From Mycobacterium sp. NAZ190054 (GTDB lineage: Bacteria > Actinomycetota > Actinomycetes > Mycobacteriales > Mycobacteriaceae), in contig NZ_LMVQ01000001.1 of NCBI RefSeq assembly GCF_001545925.1, positions 1-64,000 on the forward strand: DNA of 64,000 nucleotides. The letters are read 5' to 3'. Positions 17,220-26,358 of the stretch are shown here, piece by piece. The position numbers were made by a program, and so were the translations under genes. Position 1 is the stretch's first letter. Each line of letters starts with the position of its first letter. The notes beneath the pieces were generated by a model, which worked only from the letters and a program-made list of their open reading frames with translations, was not told the DNA's origin and made no database searches.

Positions 17220-18149
17220 TTAGATACCGAGCATCGGTTTGAGCTTGTTGGCTATCTCAGTGATATGCCCTGGCTGGTAGCCGTTGAGATGCGTTGCAGG
17301 AGAGAGTATAACCCCGTCGACGCCGACGTCGAGCACCTTCGCATTGATTTGTTCGGCGATGGTCTCAGCAGCGCCGACGACAACGTGTTCGCGATACTCC
17401 ACGGGCAAGGCATCGGCGGTGAGCTTTTCATCAATTATTGCCACCACAAGCATGCTGGTTTCCAGTGTGCTCGGGTCGCGCCCAATCTCTTCACAGCGGT
17501 CCCTTACAACCTGTAGTTTGCGCGGCAACTCGTCAAAGCCCGCAATCAGGTTGAGGTGGTCGAAGTGGTTGACAGCCAACGGGATTGTCTTCTTTTCACC
17601 GCTACCGCCGATGAGCATGGGGATGTGGTTCCGGAATCGGGGCTCGGCCATGGCCGCCCGGGTGCGGTAGTACCTGCCGGTGACCGTGGGTCGTTCGCCG
17701 GCGAGCATCGGACCGATGATCTGCAAGGCTTCGGCAAGCTTGTTGAAACGCTCGGCGCCGGTGCCAAAGTCATAACCCAAGGATTCGTGCTCGAATTCAT
17801 ACCAACCGGTGCCCATCCCCAGGATCGCCCGGCCCTGACTGACAACGTCGAGGGTGGTGATCGATTTCGCGAGCAAGGTGGGATTGCGGTAGGTGTTGCC
17901 CGTGACGAGAGCACCGAGTTGGATCGACTGGGTGGCGGTAGCGAGGGCGCCCAGTGCGGTGTAGGCCTCAAGCATCGGCGCATCGGGCGGGCCCTGACCC
18001 GGTAGCTGGTAGAAGTGGTCCATCACGAAGAGGGAGTCGTAGCCAGCGGCTTCCGCTTCCTCGGCTTGCGCGATGACGGTCGGGAATAAATTGTCCACGC
18101 CGGTCCCGTAAGAAAAGTTCGGGATCTGCAGTCCGAGTCGAATCGTCAC
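17220..18149 (-). CDS. LLM-class F420-dependent oxidoreductase (Rv1855c-like)
   Basis: A 309-residue luciferase-like oxidoreductase beginning MTIRLGLQIPNFSYG. It has EAAGYDSLFVMDHFYQLP, LVTGNTYRNPTLLAKSI, GRAILGMGTGWYEFEH and the IPMLIGGSGEKKT phosphate/F420-binding loop. It belongs to the group of F420-dependent enzymes that includes Rv1855c; the substrate is unknown. The start is a GTG whose GTGA overlaps the stop of the upstream methyltransferase, indicating coupled translation. Confidence 0.88.
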   Translation of the reverse strand: MTIRLGLQIPNFSYGTGVDNLFPTVIAQAEEAEAAGYDSLFVMDHFYQLPGQGPPDAPMLEAYTALGALATATQSIQLGALVTGNTYRNPTLLAKSITTLDVVSQGRAILGMGTGWYEFEHESLGYDFGTGAERFNKLAEALQIIGPMLAGERPTVTGRYYRTRAAMAEPRFRNHIPMLIGGSGEKKTIPLAVNHFDHLNLIAGFDELPRKLQVVRDRCEEIGRDPSTLETSMLVVAIIDEKLTADALPVEYREHVVVGAAETIAEQINAKVLDVGVDGVILSPATHLNGYQPGHITEIANKLKPMLGI

Positions 18150-18973
18150 GTATGTTCTCCCGGCAACGAGCTGGTCCGTGGCGCTGTGCGGCCGGTTACT
18201 CGCCGCGCGTCATTTGATGCGATGTCGATCGGTACCTGAATCCGGGTGACCTCTGCCGGAGGCACATTCGCCCATATGGTGCGGCGACTGCCTCCTCGCT
18301 CGGCGAGCACGCCCTCGACCGCGCTGTGGCGGACGACGTCAGACCGAGATGCGGTCAATCTGCGGGCCTGACGGGTCCCCCGGTATGCGAACCAGGTGAT
18401 GGCAGCTCCCGGATTGGACAGGTTGAGGTAATGCTCCAGCAGGCCATCGACGTGCGAGGGTTCCATGTTGGTGAACGGCAAACTGGAGATGATGACGTCG
18501 TAGCGGCGGGGGACCTCGAAATCCTCGACTCTGCATCCATGGACGTCGAATGTGCATCCGGCGCTGTTGCGAGCCAGCGCGCGCAATCGCGGCAGGAACG
18601 GATGGTGGGCCTCAACGACGTCCAAATGACTACCGGGACCGAGCATTTCGATGAGCGCCCTCGTAACGGGTCCAGTACCGGCCCCTACCTCGAGGACATT
18701 GATGGGTGAGCGTGCCCGTTCGAGGACGGGGGCTGTCAGCGCCTCAACGAGGCGTCGTCCGCTGGGTTTCACTGAGCCGATTCCGATTGGGTCGTGAAAC
18801 GAGGCGCCAAGGAAGGTGACCGACGCCGGCATCTCAGCCACAGCGTGGCAGAGACCCCGGCTTCCAACTGGCGTTGGGCACAACACCTCCCCACCGCCTC
18901 GGCGTCCACCAGGGTGGCGCCTCAGGTCATCGGCGCGACAGACCCTTCGCACGTTGGCAGCAATCACGGTCAC
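18146..18973 (-). CDS. class I SAM-dependent methyltransferase (PmtA-like)
   Basis: The SAM-binding motif I NVLEVGAGTGPVT and motif II HLDVVEAHH are clear, followed by DVIISSLPFTNM, the post-II stretch of phospholipid N-methyltransferase-like enzymes. The segment FHDPIGIGSVKPSGRRLVEAL resembles the N-terminal lipid-binding part of the PmtA group. The full frame from GTG at 18973 gives 275 residues; a second start at 18832 (MPASVTFLG) would fit the family better and leave a 140-nt leader. The TetR operator at 18980-18995 is 7 nt upstream of the GTG. Confidence 0.8.
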   Translation of the reverse strand: MTVIAANVRRVCRADDLRRHPGGRRGGGEVLCPTPVGSRGLCHAVAEMPASVTFLGASFHDPIGIGSVKPSGRRLVEALTAPVLERARSPINVLEVGAGTGPVTRALIEMLGPGSHLDVVEAHHPFLPRLRALARNSAGCTFDVHGCRVEDFEVPRRYDVIISSLPFTNMEPSHVDGLLEHYLNLSNPGAAITWFAYRGTRQARRLTASRSDVVRHSAVEGVLAERGGSRRTIWANVPPAEVTRIQVPIDIASNDARRVTGRTAPRTSSLPGEHT

Positions 18974-18979
18974 GGACCT

Positions 18980-18995
18980 AACTAACTAGTTTGTT
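18980..18995. promoter_or_regulatory. TetR operator O1, AACTAACTAGTTTGTT
   Basis: It matches AACNAACTAGTTNGTT exactly, which is a palindrome of nested AAC/GTT half-sites. It lies just upstream of the methyltransferase start. The same pattern recurs at 19036, 42969 (one mismatch) and 43019, always beside a TetR gene of one subfamily. Confidence 0.85.
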
Positions 18996-19035
18996 GTGTT
19001 GCGCTTGAGGTTAGTACGGCACGCGAACAATGTCC

Positions 19036-19051
19036 AACAAACTAGTTGGTT
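19036..19051. promoter_or_regulatory. TetR operator O2, AACAAACTAGTTGGTT
   Basis: A second exact match to AACNAACTAGTTNGTT, centred 56 bp from O1 and ending 11 nt before the tetR start codon. Position and symmetry indicate autoregulation by the adjacent TetR. Confidence 0.85.
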
Positions 19052-19062
19052 AGAATGCCTTC

Positions 19063-19641
19063 ATGAACGACGGAGCAGCCACCCGACGCCGGATCACCGA
19101 AGCGGCAGCGGCCGAGTTCGCGGCCTACGGCATCGCCGGTGCGCGAGTCGACCGCATCTCGGCGAACGCGAAGGCGAACAAGGCTCAGCTCTACGCGTAT
19201 TTCGGCAACAAGGACGCCCTGTTCGAGCTGGTATTCAGTGAACTTGCCGGCAACCTCACGAGTGCGGTGCCGTTCACCGCAGACGACCTACCCGGTTACG
19301 CAGGAAGACTCTTCGACCTGTGCCTCGATGCCCCCGAGATTGTGCGCCTGGCAACCTGGGCGCGATTGGAGCGCAAGCCCATCGGTGAGTTTTCCGAAGC
19401 AATGCGCGACGATACGGAAGAGAAGCTGCGCCTGATTGCAGCGGCGCAGGCCGACGGTCTCGTCAAGCCGGGCATCGATCCCGAAGACGTGCTCGCGATG
19501 GTGATGGCCGCAGCGCTGGCATGGTCTCCCGGCAGCCTGTTCTACGCAGCAACTCGCGACGATCCTGCCGAGGACAACGCGCGGCGCAGACAAGCCGTCG
19601 TCGACATGGTGCGCGCCGCGTTGTCCGTTGATGCTCCCTAA
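19063..19641 (+). CDS. TetR-family transcriptional regulator
   Basis: A 192-residue repressor. The N-terminal helix-turn-helix is RRRITEAAAAEFAAYGIAGARVDRISANAKANKAQLYAYFGNKDALF. The remainder is a helical ligand-binding domain with FDLCLDAPEIVRLATWARLER, found in many TetR regulators of this subgroup. It is divergent from the methyltransferase-LLM-crotonase-flavin reductase group, and two exact operators lie in the 89-bp gap. A paralogue with a nearly identical HTH but a ruined C-terminal domain lies at 42555-42956, with the same operator pair, so this protein may act there too. Confidence 0.92.
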   Translation: MNDGAATRRRITEAAAAEFAAYGIAGARVDRISANAKANKAQLYAYFGNKDALFELVFSELAGNLTSAVPFTADDLPGYAGRLFDLCLDAPEIVRLATWARLERKPIGEFSEAMRDDTEEKLRLIAAAQADGLVKPGIDPEDVLAMVMAAALAWSPGSLFYAATRDDPAEDNARRRQAVVDMVRAALSVDAP

Positions 19642-19779
19642 TAGATAACGGTCACAGGTCGGCGGAGGCTCGGTGAAATCCAGGTTGTCCACCACCGACG
19701 GTGAGTGGCTTTCGAAGTCGGCCGCGACGAACGGAGTCAGAAAGCGATAGCCCGAAGCGACGGACGGCAAGTCGTCTCG

Positions 19780-20142
19780 CTACTTCGGTTTGCGTCGCAT
19801 CGCACGCTCGGAGCGTCTCGCTATGAGTCGTGGACGTTCGACTTTCGCTGGTCGATCAGTCTTCACCGCAACGGACAGGCGGATACGACTGGTTAGGTCT
19901 CGTAGGACGGGCTCCCTGTCGGTTCCTTCGTATCCTCGTATCCATGCTTGGACCGGGGCCGCAATATCAGACGGTAGCGCCGTGTTGGTTTTCGCGTACC
20001 AGACAAGCAAGTCTTTGATCGCGCATTCTTGCTTTCCGGCCCCGATCAGTACGCAGGTACGCGTGTGTGTGCCGACATTCACCAACCGGGCCGTCGCATC
20101 GACCAAAGCCCATGCCAGCTCGACCTCATCCGCCCTATTCAC
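19780..20142 (-). CDS. conserved small protein, function unknown
   Basis: About 120 residues from a GTG at 20142 (an ATG at 20187 would add 15). The sequence DEVELAWALVDATARLVNVGTHT, LIGAGKQECAIKDLLVWYA and WIRGYEGTDREPVLRDLTSRI has the regular helical and GAG-x(4)-AI pattern I associate with a hypothetical family of mycobacteria. The C-terminus is Arg/Lys-rich. I cannot assign a function. It is not clearly in an operon. Confidence 0.6.
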   Translation of the reverse strand: MNRADEVELAWALVDATARLVNVGTHTRTCVLIGAGKQECAIKDLLVWYAKTNTALPSDIAAPVQAWIRGYEGTDREPVLRDLTSRIRLSVAVKTDRPAKVERPRLIARRSERAMRRKPK

Positions 20143-20317
20143 TGAACCCAGAGCCCCGCCTCGTAATCTCGTTACTGCCCTTCGCATTCAGTTCACATTG
20201 GTCGCACAATCGACCTCCTATAAGAGCCGAACATAGTACGTTTAGGTGGCCACAAACTGAGACAGTGCGGCCGCGAATCGGCGGACGTTGCGCTGGGTTG
20301 AACGAGGGGAAGCAGCC

Positions 20318-20746
20318 TTGGGATTGCGCCGCAATATCAGTGTCGTGGCCACGACGTCGACGGTGGGTTTGTTGTCGCCCGTTGTTGCGCACGCCGACCC
20401 GGTGCCGACGTGCGACGACCCAAGCTGTGTGCCGGGAATCAACCGGATCGTCGACCTCGGCTCCTACTGCGACAACGTGATATACCACGTGTTCGCAACC
20501 ACACCAGCAGGCCGGGTGGTGTTCTGCGATTCCGCCAAAGGCCTTGCACCCCGGTACTTCCGAGCTTTGCCGGTGGCGGGAATCCGCGAATTCAATACCC
20601 CCTGCGATCAGCCCTACAGCCAGATGGCCCAAGCGCCCGACGGCTTGTTCCTGCTGTGTGCGGCGGTGCTGCAGCCCGGCACCGACAACGAAGAGTCCGG
20701 TGGTCAGAGCCGCTGGGTGCGCGGCGATCACTGGGCCGACAACTAG
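20318..20746 (+). CDS. secreted protein, unknown function
   Basis: A 142-residue exported protein. The start is a TTG at 20318 preceded by GAGGGG; an earlier TTG at 20288 would add ten residues. The N-terminus LRRNISVVATTSTVGLLSPVVAHADP is a signal peptide with likely cleavage after AHA. The mature part has six cysteines (CDDPSC, SYCDN, VFCDS, TPCDQ, LLCAA), suggesting disulfides. It is convergent with the DUF732 gene. Confidence 0.75.
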   Translation: MGLRRNISVVATTSTVGLLSPVVAHADPVPTCDDPSCVPGINRIVDLGSYCDNVIYHVFATTPAGRVVFCDSAKGLAPRYFRALPVAGIREFNTPCDQPYSQMAQAPDGLFLLCAAVLQPGTDNEESGGQSRWVRGDHWADN

Positions 20747-20778
20747 AACAACGCCGAATTGGGCGACGTCGCAGCGTG

Positions 20779-21147
20779 TCATGGGCCCGGCAAGTCGACG
20801 ATACGTCCTTCGGCCGGAATGGCCGATGTGTAGTACTGCGGGCAGAAGGCGCGGGTGGCGAGGGCGATGAAGTAGCGTGAATTGCGGTGTGTCCATTTGC
20901 GGGTGGCGGCAATCGATTCCACTCCTTGGTCATATCCGACACCGACGCTCCAGTCATGGCAGACGCCCCGCGCAACGCCAAGGATGTAGTCCTCACCAAA
21001 CGGCCAGTACCACTTCTGATGGGTTCTGTAGAGTTGGTAGAGGAACCAGTCTTCCGCCGCGTCGGCGCGGGCGGTCGTCGCACCGCCCAACGCGACAGCG
21101 CTGAGCGTTATAGCACAAGCCAACGTTGAAGCGATGCGAGTGATCAT
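20779..21147 (-). CDS. DUF732-like secreted protein
   Basis: A 122-residue protein with a signal peptide (MITRIASTLACAITLSAVAL, then TTARADA) and a mature region with WFLYQLYRTHQ, GVARGVCHD and TRAFCPQYYTSA, the two-cysteine pattern and CPQY ending of DUF732 mycobacterial secreted proteins. GGGAGA lies before the ATG at 21147; the longer frame upstream lacks a signal. It lies just downstream of the mce operon on the same strand. Confidence 0.8.
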   Translation of the reverse strand: MITRIASTLACAITLSAVALGGATTARADAAEDWFLYQLYRTHQKWYWPFGEDYILGVARGVCHDWSVGVGYDQGVESIAATRKWTHRNSRYFIALATRAFCPQYYTSAIPAEGRIVDLPGP

Positions 21148-21190
21148 CGATCTTCTCCCTAGCGAGCGGATGTCATTGGCGTACAGCTGT

Positions 21191-21763
21191 CTACGCTTCC
21201 TCAACCAGCCTCATCGGAACCTGATCGGCGCTGGGTGGCCCCCCGCACTGGTCACCGTGGATCGTCTCGAGGGTGCCCGACAGCGTGTCGTGGGCCCACG
21301 ACCAGTTCTGTACGACGGTGGTGTCTATGCTCGCGGGACAGGTAGCAATATCGACTGGATATGACGATTTCAACCAGTCGCCATGATAAACCGACATTTC
21401 CCACGTGTTGTCGCGCAGTATGGCATATCCCCGCCACCCCTCTGTGCTGGAAACCCTAGCGACACAGCCAGGTGCGCACGCTGATTGGATCGTCCACGTC
21501 GACCCGCTGTCGCCGGGTGTGATGACCGCGTAGGTGCCGCTGACCATGTCGTCGGCGCGCGCCGTGGCGGTCAGACCGAAATTGGTGCCGGCCACAAGAG
21601 CGATGGCGCAGACCACGGTGGTACTGAGTACGAGCCGCACGCATGCGGAAGTCCGGCTCGTCCGGACAACGGCGTGACAACCGCTGCCCGGTGAAACATC
21701 CACTACTGGGGCAATATTCGGGTCGACTGGAGTGTTCGATGCAAGGGGCATGGCGATCGTCAC
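21191..21763 (-). CDS. mce-operon-linked exported protein
   Basis: A 190-residue protein with a roughly 40-residue cytoplasmic N-terminus, one hydrophobic segment (VRLVLSTTVVCAIALVAG, ending TATARADD) and an extracytoplasmic part containing GTYAVITPGDSGSTWTI, CAPGCVARV and CPASIDTTVV. The W-T-x-x-x-C-x-x-G-C-x-x-V pattern resembles small secreted proteins seen with mycobacterial mce loci. The GTG start at 21763 overlaps the stop of the thioredoxin-like gene (GTGA), so it is probably the last gene of the mce operon. Confidence 0.75.
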   Translation of the reverse strand: MTIAMPLASNTPVDPNIAPVVDVSPGSGCHAVVRTSRTSACVRLVLSTTVVCAIALVAGTNFGLTATARADDMVSGTYAVITPGDSGSTWTIQSACAPGCVARVSSTEGWRGYAILRDNTWEMSVYHGDWLKSSYPVDIATCPASIDTTVVQNWSWAHDTLSGTLETIHGDQCGGPPSADQVPMRLVEEA

Positions 21764-22287
21764 CGACCCGCCAATGCAGTGACTCGGTTGGTGAGCTCCC
21801 GCTCGGACATGGGGAGGGCGGGGTTGTTGACCAGATCGCCGGTGCCGTCCGGGCGCAGGAACGCCCATGCCGACGGCCATGGCACAAAGAATGCTTGCCA
21901 GATCTGCCCATTGGCGTCGGTCAGGTTGGTGAACCCCAGATGGTGGTCGTCGACGAAGCGGCGCATCGACGCCGCGTCCCAGCGCCCTGCCACCCCGACG
22001 AATCGCACGTCCGGGTTAGCAGCGGCCACCCGGCTCACGATGGGAGCCTCGTCGCGACAGGTCGAACAGTAAGGCGCCGGCGTCCAAAACCAGAGCACGG
22101 CTGGCTTTCCTATCAGGCTGCGGCCGTCGAAGAGTGCGCCGGATAGCTCGGTGCCGTAGAAGCGCAGCCGCTGGTTATTACCGTCCAGGGCCGTATCGGC
22201 GCTCGCGCTCGGCGCCGCGCTGAACAGTGCCCCGACCAGGAGGAGGCACGCAGCGAGGATCACTGCCCGAGAACGAGGTCTTGCCAT
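21760..22287 (-). CDS. exported thioredoxin-like protein (MPT53/DsbE type)
   Basis: A 175-residue secreted redoxin. The signal peptide ends ASASADTA; the thioredoxin fold contains AVLWFWTPAPYCSTCRDEAP with the redox pair C74-x-x-C77, then VRFVGVAGRWDAASMRRFVDDH and the cis-Pro region FVPWPSAWAFLRPDG. It resembles mycobacterial MPT53/DsbE-like proteins that form or correct disulfides outside the membrane. It starts 28 nt inside the end of mceF and overlaps the next gene, so it is co-translated with the mce system and may mature Mce proteins or the following Cys-rich protein. Confidence 0.88.
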   Translation of the reverse strand: MARPRSRAVILAACLLLVGALFSAAPSASADTALDGNNQRLRFYGTELSGALFDGRSLIGKPAVLWFWTPAPYCSTCRDEAPIVSRVAAANPDVRFVGVAGRWDAASMRRFVDDHHLGFTNLTDANGQIWQAFFVPWPSAWAFLRPDGTGDLVNNPALPMSERELTNRVTALAGR

Positions 22288-23897
22288 GTTCTCTTCTCTC
22301 CCGTTGCAATGAGTTCGGATTGGCGGTAAAGCTGCCCGTCGGGGCCGACGTATTCGCCCGTGCGGGGGTTATAGCCGGCGACGGCCGCCGACGGGCCCGG
22401 CGGTGCGGCGGTGGTCAACGAATTCGGTGTGACTGGCACAACCGCGCTGGGATCTTGTGGCGCCGGGCCCATTGGCGGCGGCGCGGGAGGCGGCGGGAGG
22501 CCCAGGCTGCCCTCGTTGTCGCGGGGCAGATCGGGAACGGGCAGCGCAGCCGGCGGCGGCGCACCGGCCGGCGGCGGCGGCGCTGATGGTCCCTGGCCGG
22601 GCGGAGCGTAGAGCCCCTGGTCGGGGAACCAGCGGGTGTCGGGCGGAATCCCCTGGGCCTCGAGGTTGGGGTCGCGCGGGTAGGGCCCCACCGGCGGATT
22701 GCGTTGTGCCAGCGGCTCATACTCCTCGTCGCTGTTGCATATCGCAGCGGACGGAGCGCGCTTTCCGGGTTTGGTGACGCACGGAAAGTTGCGAACGCCA
22801 CGGACGGCGATCGGCGAGTCTTGCGGCAGTTTGCAGTAAAGGTCGTCGGGCGTGTCTACGGTATCGGTCTCGTAACCCGGCCGCCACTCACTGGGCGGGA
22901 GGAACCCGACGGTGCAGGCCGGCGGATCTGAAATCTGTATGCGAAACGATGCGATTGCCATTCCCGTCGGATTGTGGTCGGGTGCAGCAGCGTTTATCGC
23001 GGCGACCAGCGGCGGATACAGCACCAGCACTTGCTCCAGGGACGGGTTGTACGTGACGGCGAGTTGGCCGACGGTGGTCAGGTTGGCCAGCAGCACCGGC
23101 AGCGTGGGATTGAGTTGGTCGAGCAACCGCGATACCTCCTGGGCGGTGCCGGGCCCGGTTGTGAGCAGGGTGCGCACCTGCGGATCGTTGACGACGAGTT
23201 GGTCAGTCGCCCCCGCCAGACTGCGGGTCCAGGTGCGGATGTCGTCGACGGTGCGGGCTTGCGAGTCCAGCAGCGGGTCGGCGTCTTGGATCAGCTTGCG
23301 TGACTGGTCGCCCACTGTGTTGAAGTCACCCGCGATCGTGGTCGCCGAGTCGATCAGGAACTGCATGTCGTATTGGGCGCCGTTGACGCTTCGATAAGTC
23401 TCGTCGATCAGGGTGTGCAACGAGTCTTTGGGGAACGTCCCGACCAGGCGGCTGACGTTGTCGAGCACCGGCCCGACCGGCTGGGGCAGACTGACCCGGT
23501 CAGCGAGGATGACCGAACCGTCGCGCAGGTATGGTGCCGAGTCGGTTTCGGGGCGCAGGTCGACATACACTTCGCCGGCCGCCGACACGCTGCGCACCTG
23601 CGCGTGCAAGTCGGCAGGGATGGTCGTCGACGTCAATGACAGTGTGGCGGTAACCCCGAGATCGTCGGCACTCTTGTCCAACGCAACGTCGGTGACCCTG
23701 CCGACTTGCACGCCCCGATAGGTCACATTGCTGTAGCGGTACAGTCCGCCGGTTACCGGCAGCTGCATCGTCACGGTTACCCGACCGATGCCGACAATCG
23801 ACTGCACCTGCATGTATTGAACGAACATCACGACCAGACCGATCACACCGACGATGGTGAAGACGGCCAGTTGGATACGAACGAACCTGGTCAGCAT
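22260..23897 (-). CDS. mceF: MceF subunit
   Basis: A 545-residue MCE protein, the sixth subunit of the set. It has one N-terminal transmembrane helix (VRIQLAVFTIVGVIGLVVMFV), an MCE/MlaD domain (about 40-130, GLYRYSNVTYRGVQVGRV), a long helical region and a Pro-rich C-terminal tail. The last 40 residues, YNPRTGEYVGPDG and TWQDLVLG, are the conserved MceF ending. Mce hexamers are thought to form a tunnel carrying lipids to the YrbE permease. The ATG overlaps the mceE stop by one base (TGATG). Confidence 0.93.
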   Translation of the reverse strand: MLTRFVRIQLAVFTIVGVIGLVVMFVQYMQVQSIVGIGRVTVTMQLPVTGGLYRYSNVTYRGVQVGRVTDVALDKSADDLGVTATLSLTSTTIPADLHAQVRSVSAAGEVYVDLRPETDSAPYLRDGSVILADRVSLPQPVGPVLDNVSRLVGTFPKDSLHTLIDETYRSVNGAQYDMQFLIDSATTIAGDFNTVGDQSRKLIQDADPLLDSQARTVDDIRTWTRSLAGATDQLVVNDPQVRTLLTTGPGTAQEVSRLLDQLNPTLPVLLANLTTVGQLAVTYNPSLEQVLVLYPPLVAAINAAAPDHNPTGMAIASFRIQISDPPACTVGFLPPSEWRPGYETDTVDTPDDLYCKLPQDSPIAVRGVRNFPCVTKPGKRAPSAAICNSDEEYEPLAQRNPPVGPYPRDPNLEAQGIPPDTRWFPDQGLYAPPGQGPSAPPPPAGAPPPAALPVPDLPRDNEGSLGLPPPPAPPPMGPAPQDPSAVVPVTPNSLTTAAPPGPSAAVAGYNPRTGEYVGPDGQLYRQSELIATGEKRTWQDLVLGQ

Positions 23898-25120
23898 CAG
23901 CCGCCTCCGGTCCCCGGTGAACCAGGTTCGGGCGCAACCGGTTCGGGCACCGGTGTGCTCTGTTGATCAGGTGTTAGCGGAGGGACCAGGGTTGGCGCTC
24001 CAGGGATTTGGAACGGTGCCTGCGGGGGCGGTGCGTTGCCCTGCTGCCAGTCATAGCCCGGATCGCCGACCGCTGCCTGGGGCATTATGTCTGGATCTTC
24101 AAACCGGGTACCTAACAGTAGCGACCGTTTCAGCATCGGCACGGTCATATCGAGCGTCCCCGCCAGGTTCAGGTAGTCCCCCTTGAGGGCATGGTCATAG
24201 AGGTACTGGTTGCCGGGAAACGTCAGGGCGGCACCCAACGCGCGGCCGATGTCGACTCCGACGTCGGCAAGCGCGCGCAGGATGGGTTCGAGGTGTCGCA
24301 GATTATCCACCAGATCGGTCTTGACGTCGGCGACGACTCCGGTGGCGGTGTCGCTGAACGTGCCGAGCTTTTTCAGCGCGTCGGTGAGACGGGGTCGTTC
24401 GCGAACCAGGACATCTAATGCGCGCGGGACCGTGTCCAGCGCTCTGTCCAGGGTGTCGCGCTGCCCGGCGAAAACTGCTGACAATCTGTTGAGTTGGTCG
24501 ATGGTGGCCACGACGTCGTCACGCTGGTCGGAGAACACGCCGATGAAGGTGTCCATGCGGGTGAGCACGTCGCGGATCGGGACTTCCCGCCCCGAGAAGG
24601 CGGCGTTGAACTCTTTGACGATGTCGCCGAACTGGCCGAGGCCGCCCCCGTTGACGACCAGCGACAGCGCGGCCAGGGTTTGTTCGGTCGACGGGTACGT
24701 CGAAGAGTTCGCGAGTGGGATGGTCGAACCTGGTGCCAGCCGGCCGGCGGGAGCGACTCCTTGCGGCGGGTTCAACGCGACGTGGCTGGAGCCGAGAAGG
24801 CTGGTTTGTCCGACGGTGGCCACCGCGTTGGCCGGCACGACCACACCGGGTTTGATGAAGATCTCGACCTCGGCATGCCAGTCCTCCACGTTCATGTTAC
24901 CGACGCTGCCCACGCTGACGTCGTTGATCAAAACCGGTGAATTCGATTCCAACGAGCCGATATCGGCGAACTGAACGTGATACACCGTCGCGTCGGGAAC
25001 GCGCCCCGTCGCACCGGGCAGCGGCAGCGAGTTGACGCCCTGCCACTGACAACCGACCAGCATCATCGGCGCGCAAACGACAGCGATGGACCGTCGAACT
25101 GCTTTGGCACACAACGTCAT
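23897..25120 (-). CDS. mceE: MceE lipoprotein subunit
   Basis: A 407-residue MCE protein made as a lipoprotein: the N-terminus has RRSIAVVCAPMMLVGC with lipobox Cys24, the normal distinction of MceE. The MCE domain follows (VYHVQFADIGSLESNSPVLINDVSVGSV), then a coiled helical region and a Pro-rich end. The ATG at 25120 overlaps the mceD stop as ATGA; the longer frame is a shadow. Confidence 0.93.
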   Translation of the reverse strand: MTLCAKAVRRSIAVVCAPMMLVGCQWQGVNSLPLPGATGRVPDATVYHVQFADIGSLESNSPVLINDVSVGSVGNMNVEDWHAEVEIFIKPGVVVPANAVATVGQTSLLGSSHVALNPPQGVAPAGRLAPGSTIPLANSSTYPSTEQTLAALSLVVNGGGLGQFGDIVKEFNAAFSGREVPIRDVLTRMDTFIGVFSDQRDDVVATIDQLNRLSAVFAGQRDTLDRALDTVPRALDVLVRERPRLTDALKKLGTFSDTATGVVADVKTDLVDNLRHLEPILRALADVGVDIGRALGAALTFPGNQYLYDHALKGDYLNLAGTLDMTVPMLKRSLLLGTRFEDPDIMPQAAVGDPGYDWQQGNAPPPQAPFQIPGAPTLVPPLTPDQQSTPVPEPVAPEPGSPGTGGG

Positions 25121-26358
25121 GGGTGGGGCACCTCCGGGGGAAGCAACATGTCCTGCAAGGAGGGTGCGGGTGTAGCGGCCGGAGCGGCGGCGCCGCCAGG
25201 CGCCAGGCTCGGGTCGGTGTAAATCAACCGATGCGGTGGTGGAGACGGCGCCAGCAGCAGGTTGAAGGGAACCGGGTTCCCGTTGAAGTTGAGGGTGTTC
25301 AGCGCCGGCCCGAGGTATTCGGCGCACTTCTTGGCCGCTTCCAAAGGGTTCCCGTTGCTGCCTTCGACCAACGCCGAGCACAGGAACTGGGTCGGAGTTG
25401 AGAAGTTGTTCAGAATAAATGTGCCGGACACGGTGCCGGAGTAGGGATCGTACATGTTGTAGTAGTTCGAAATCGCGTTGGGGAAGATATGGAGTAGCTC
25501 TTCGAGATCGCCCTTTTGATCGGCAAGGGTCTGTGTCACCGCGACCAGGCGGGTGACCTGTTCGCTCGTCTTGTCGCGGTTCGTCGCGACGAACCGCTGC
25601 ACATCACCCACGGCAACAGATAGATTCGTCAGCGCCGCATCCAGATCCGAACGGCTGCCGTCGAGCACGCTGGACAGCGTCGCGAGCCGGCCCTCGACCT
25701 GCACTATCTGTTCATTGCTGTTGCGCAGCGCGGTGACGAAAGCTTGAAGACCTTTGATGATGTCGACGATGTTGCCGCTGCCGTCAGCCAGTATCCGCGC
25801 AGTGCCCGATAGCTGGGCCAGTGTCTGGCGGAGCTTGTCGCCGTTGCCGTCCAGCGCTCCGGCGGCACTGTCGATAAAACGTCCCAGTGATCCGCTGTCG
25901 TCCTTGCTCGCCGGCCCCAGCGTGATGGCCAGCCTGTTGAGTTGGTCCTTGACTTCGTCCCACTCCACCGGAACTGCGGTGCGCTGCACGGGAATCACAG
26001 CTCCATCGCGCATGGTCGGGCCCCGGTCTTCGTATGGCGGGGTGAGCTGGACATAGCGGGAGGAGATGAGGTTCTCGGCGACCACGATGGCTTTGGCGTC
26101 GGCCGGAATCGGCACGCCGCGATCGATTTCCAACGTCAGCTCTGCGGTAGCGCCCTGCGGGTGAATCGCAGTGATGGTTCCGACTTTCACCCCGGCGACC
26201 CGCACGTCATCGCCGGTGTAGATGGATGGGGCGCTGGTAAAGACAGCCCGTACCTCGGTCGGGCCGAAGAAGCGGTGATAGCCGACGATAGCGACACCTC
26301 CTAACAGCACCGCTGTCAAAGTCAAGGCGCACAGGCGCAGGATCAGTGGCCTACTCAT
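25117..26358 (-). CDS. mceD: MceD subunit
   Basis: A 413-residue MCE protein with one N-terminal membrane helix (LILRLCALTLTAVLLGGVAIV) and an MCE domain containing YTGDDVRVAGVKVGTI and ENLISSRYVQLTPPY. A long helical part with many heptad-like leucines follows, then NNFSTPTQFLCSAL, a conserved MceD element, and a Pro/Ala-rich end. It overlaps mceC and mceE by ATGA junctions. Confidence 0.93.
   Translation of the reverse strand: MSRPLILRLCALTLTAVLLGGVAIVGYHRFFGPTEVRAVFTSAPSIYTGDDVRVAGVKVGTITAIHPQGATAELTLEIDRGVPIPADAKAIVVAENLISSRYVQLTPPYEDRGPTMRDGAVIPVQRTAVPVEWDEVKDQLNRLAITLGPASKDDSGSLGRFIDSAAGALDGNGDKLRQTLAQLSGTARILADGSGNIVDIIKGLQAFVTALRNSNEQIVQVEGRLATLSSVLDGSRSDLDAALTNLSVAVGDVQRFVATNRDKTSEQVTRLVAVTQTLADQKGDLEELLHIFPNAISNYYNMYDPYSGTVSGTFILNNFSTPTQFLCSALVEGSNGNPLEAAKKCAEYLGPALNTLNFNGNPVPFNLLLAPSPPPHRLIYTDPSLAPGGAAAPAATPAPSLQDMLLPPEVPHP

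Noticed and set aside
18980-19051. KstR operators (TnnAACnnGTTnnA)
   Set aside because: The AACTAGTT core fits AACnnGTT, but the outer T and A of the KstR consensus are missing and the sites carry extra AAC/GTT arms; a dedicated TetR is adjacent.
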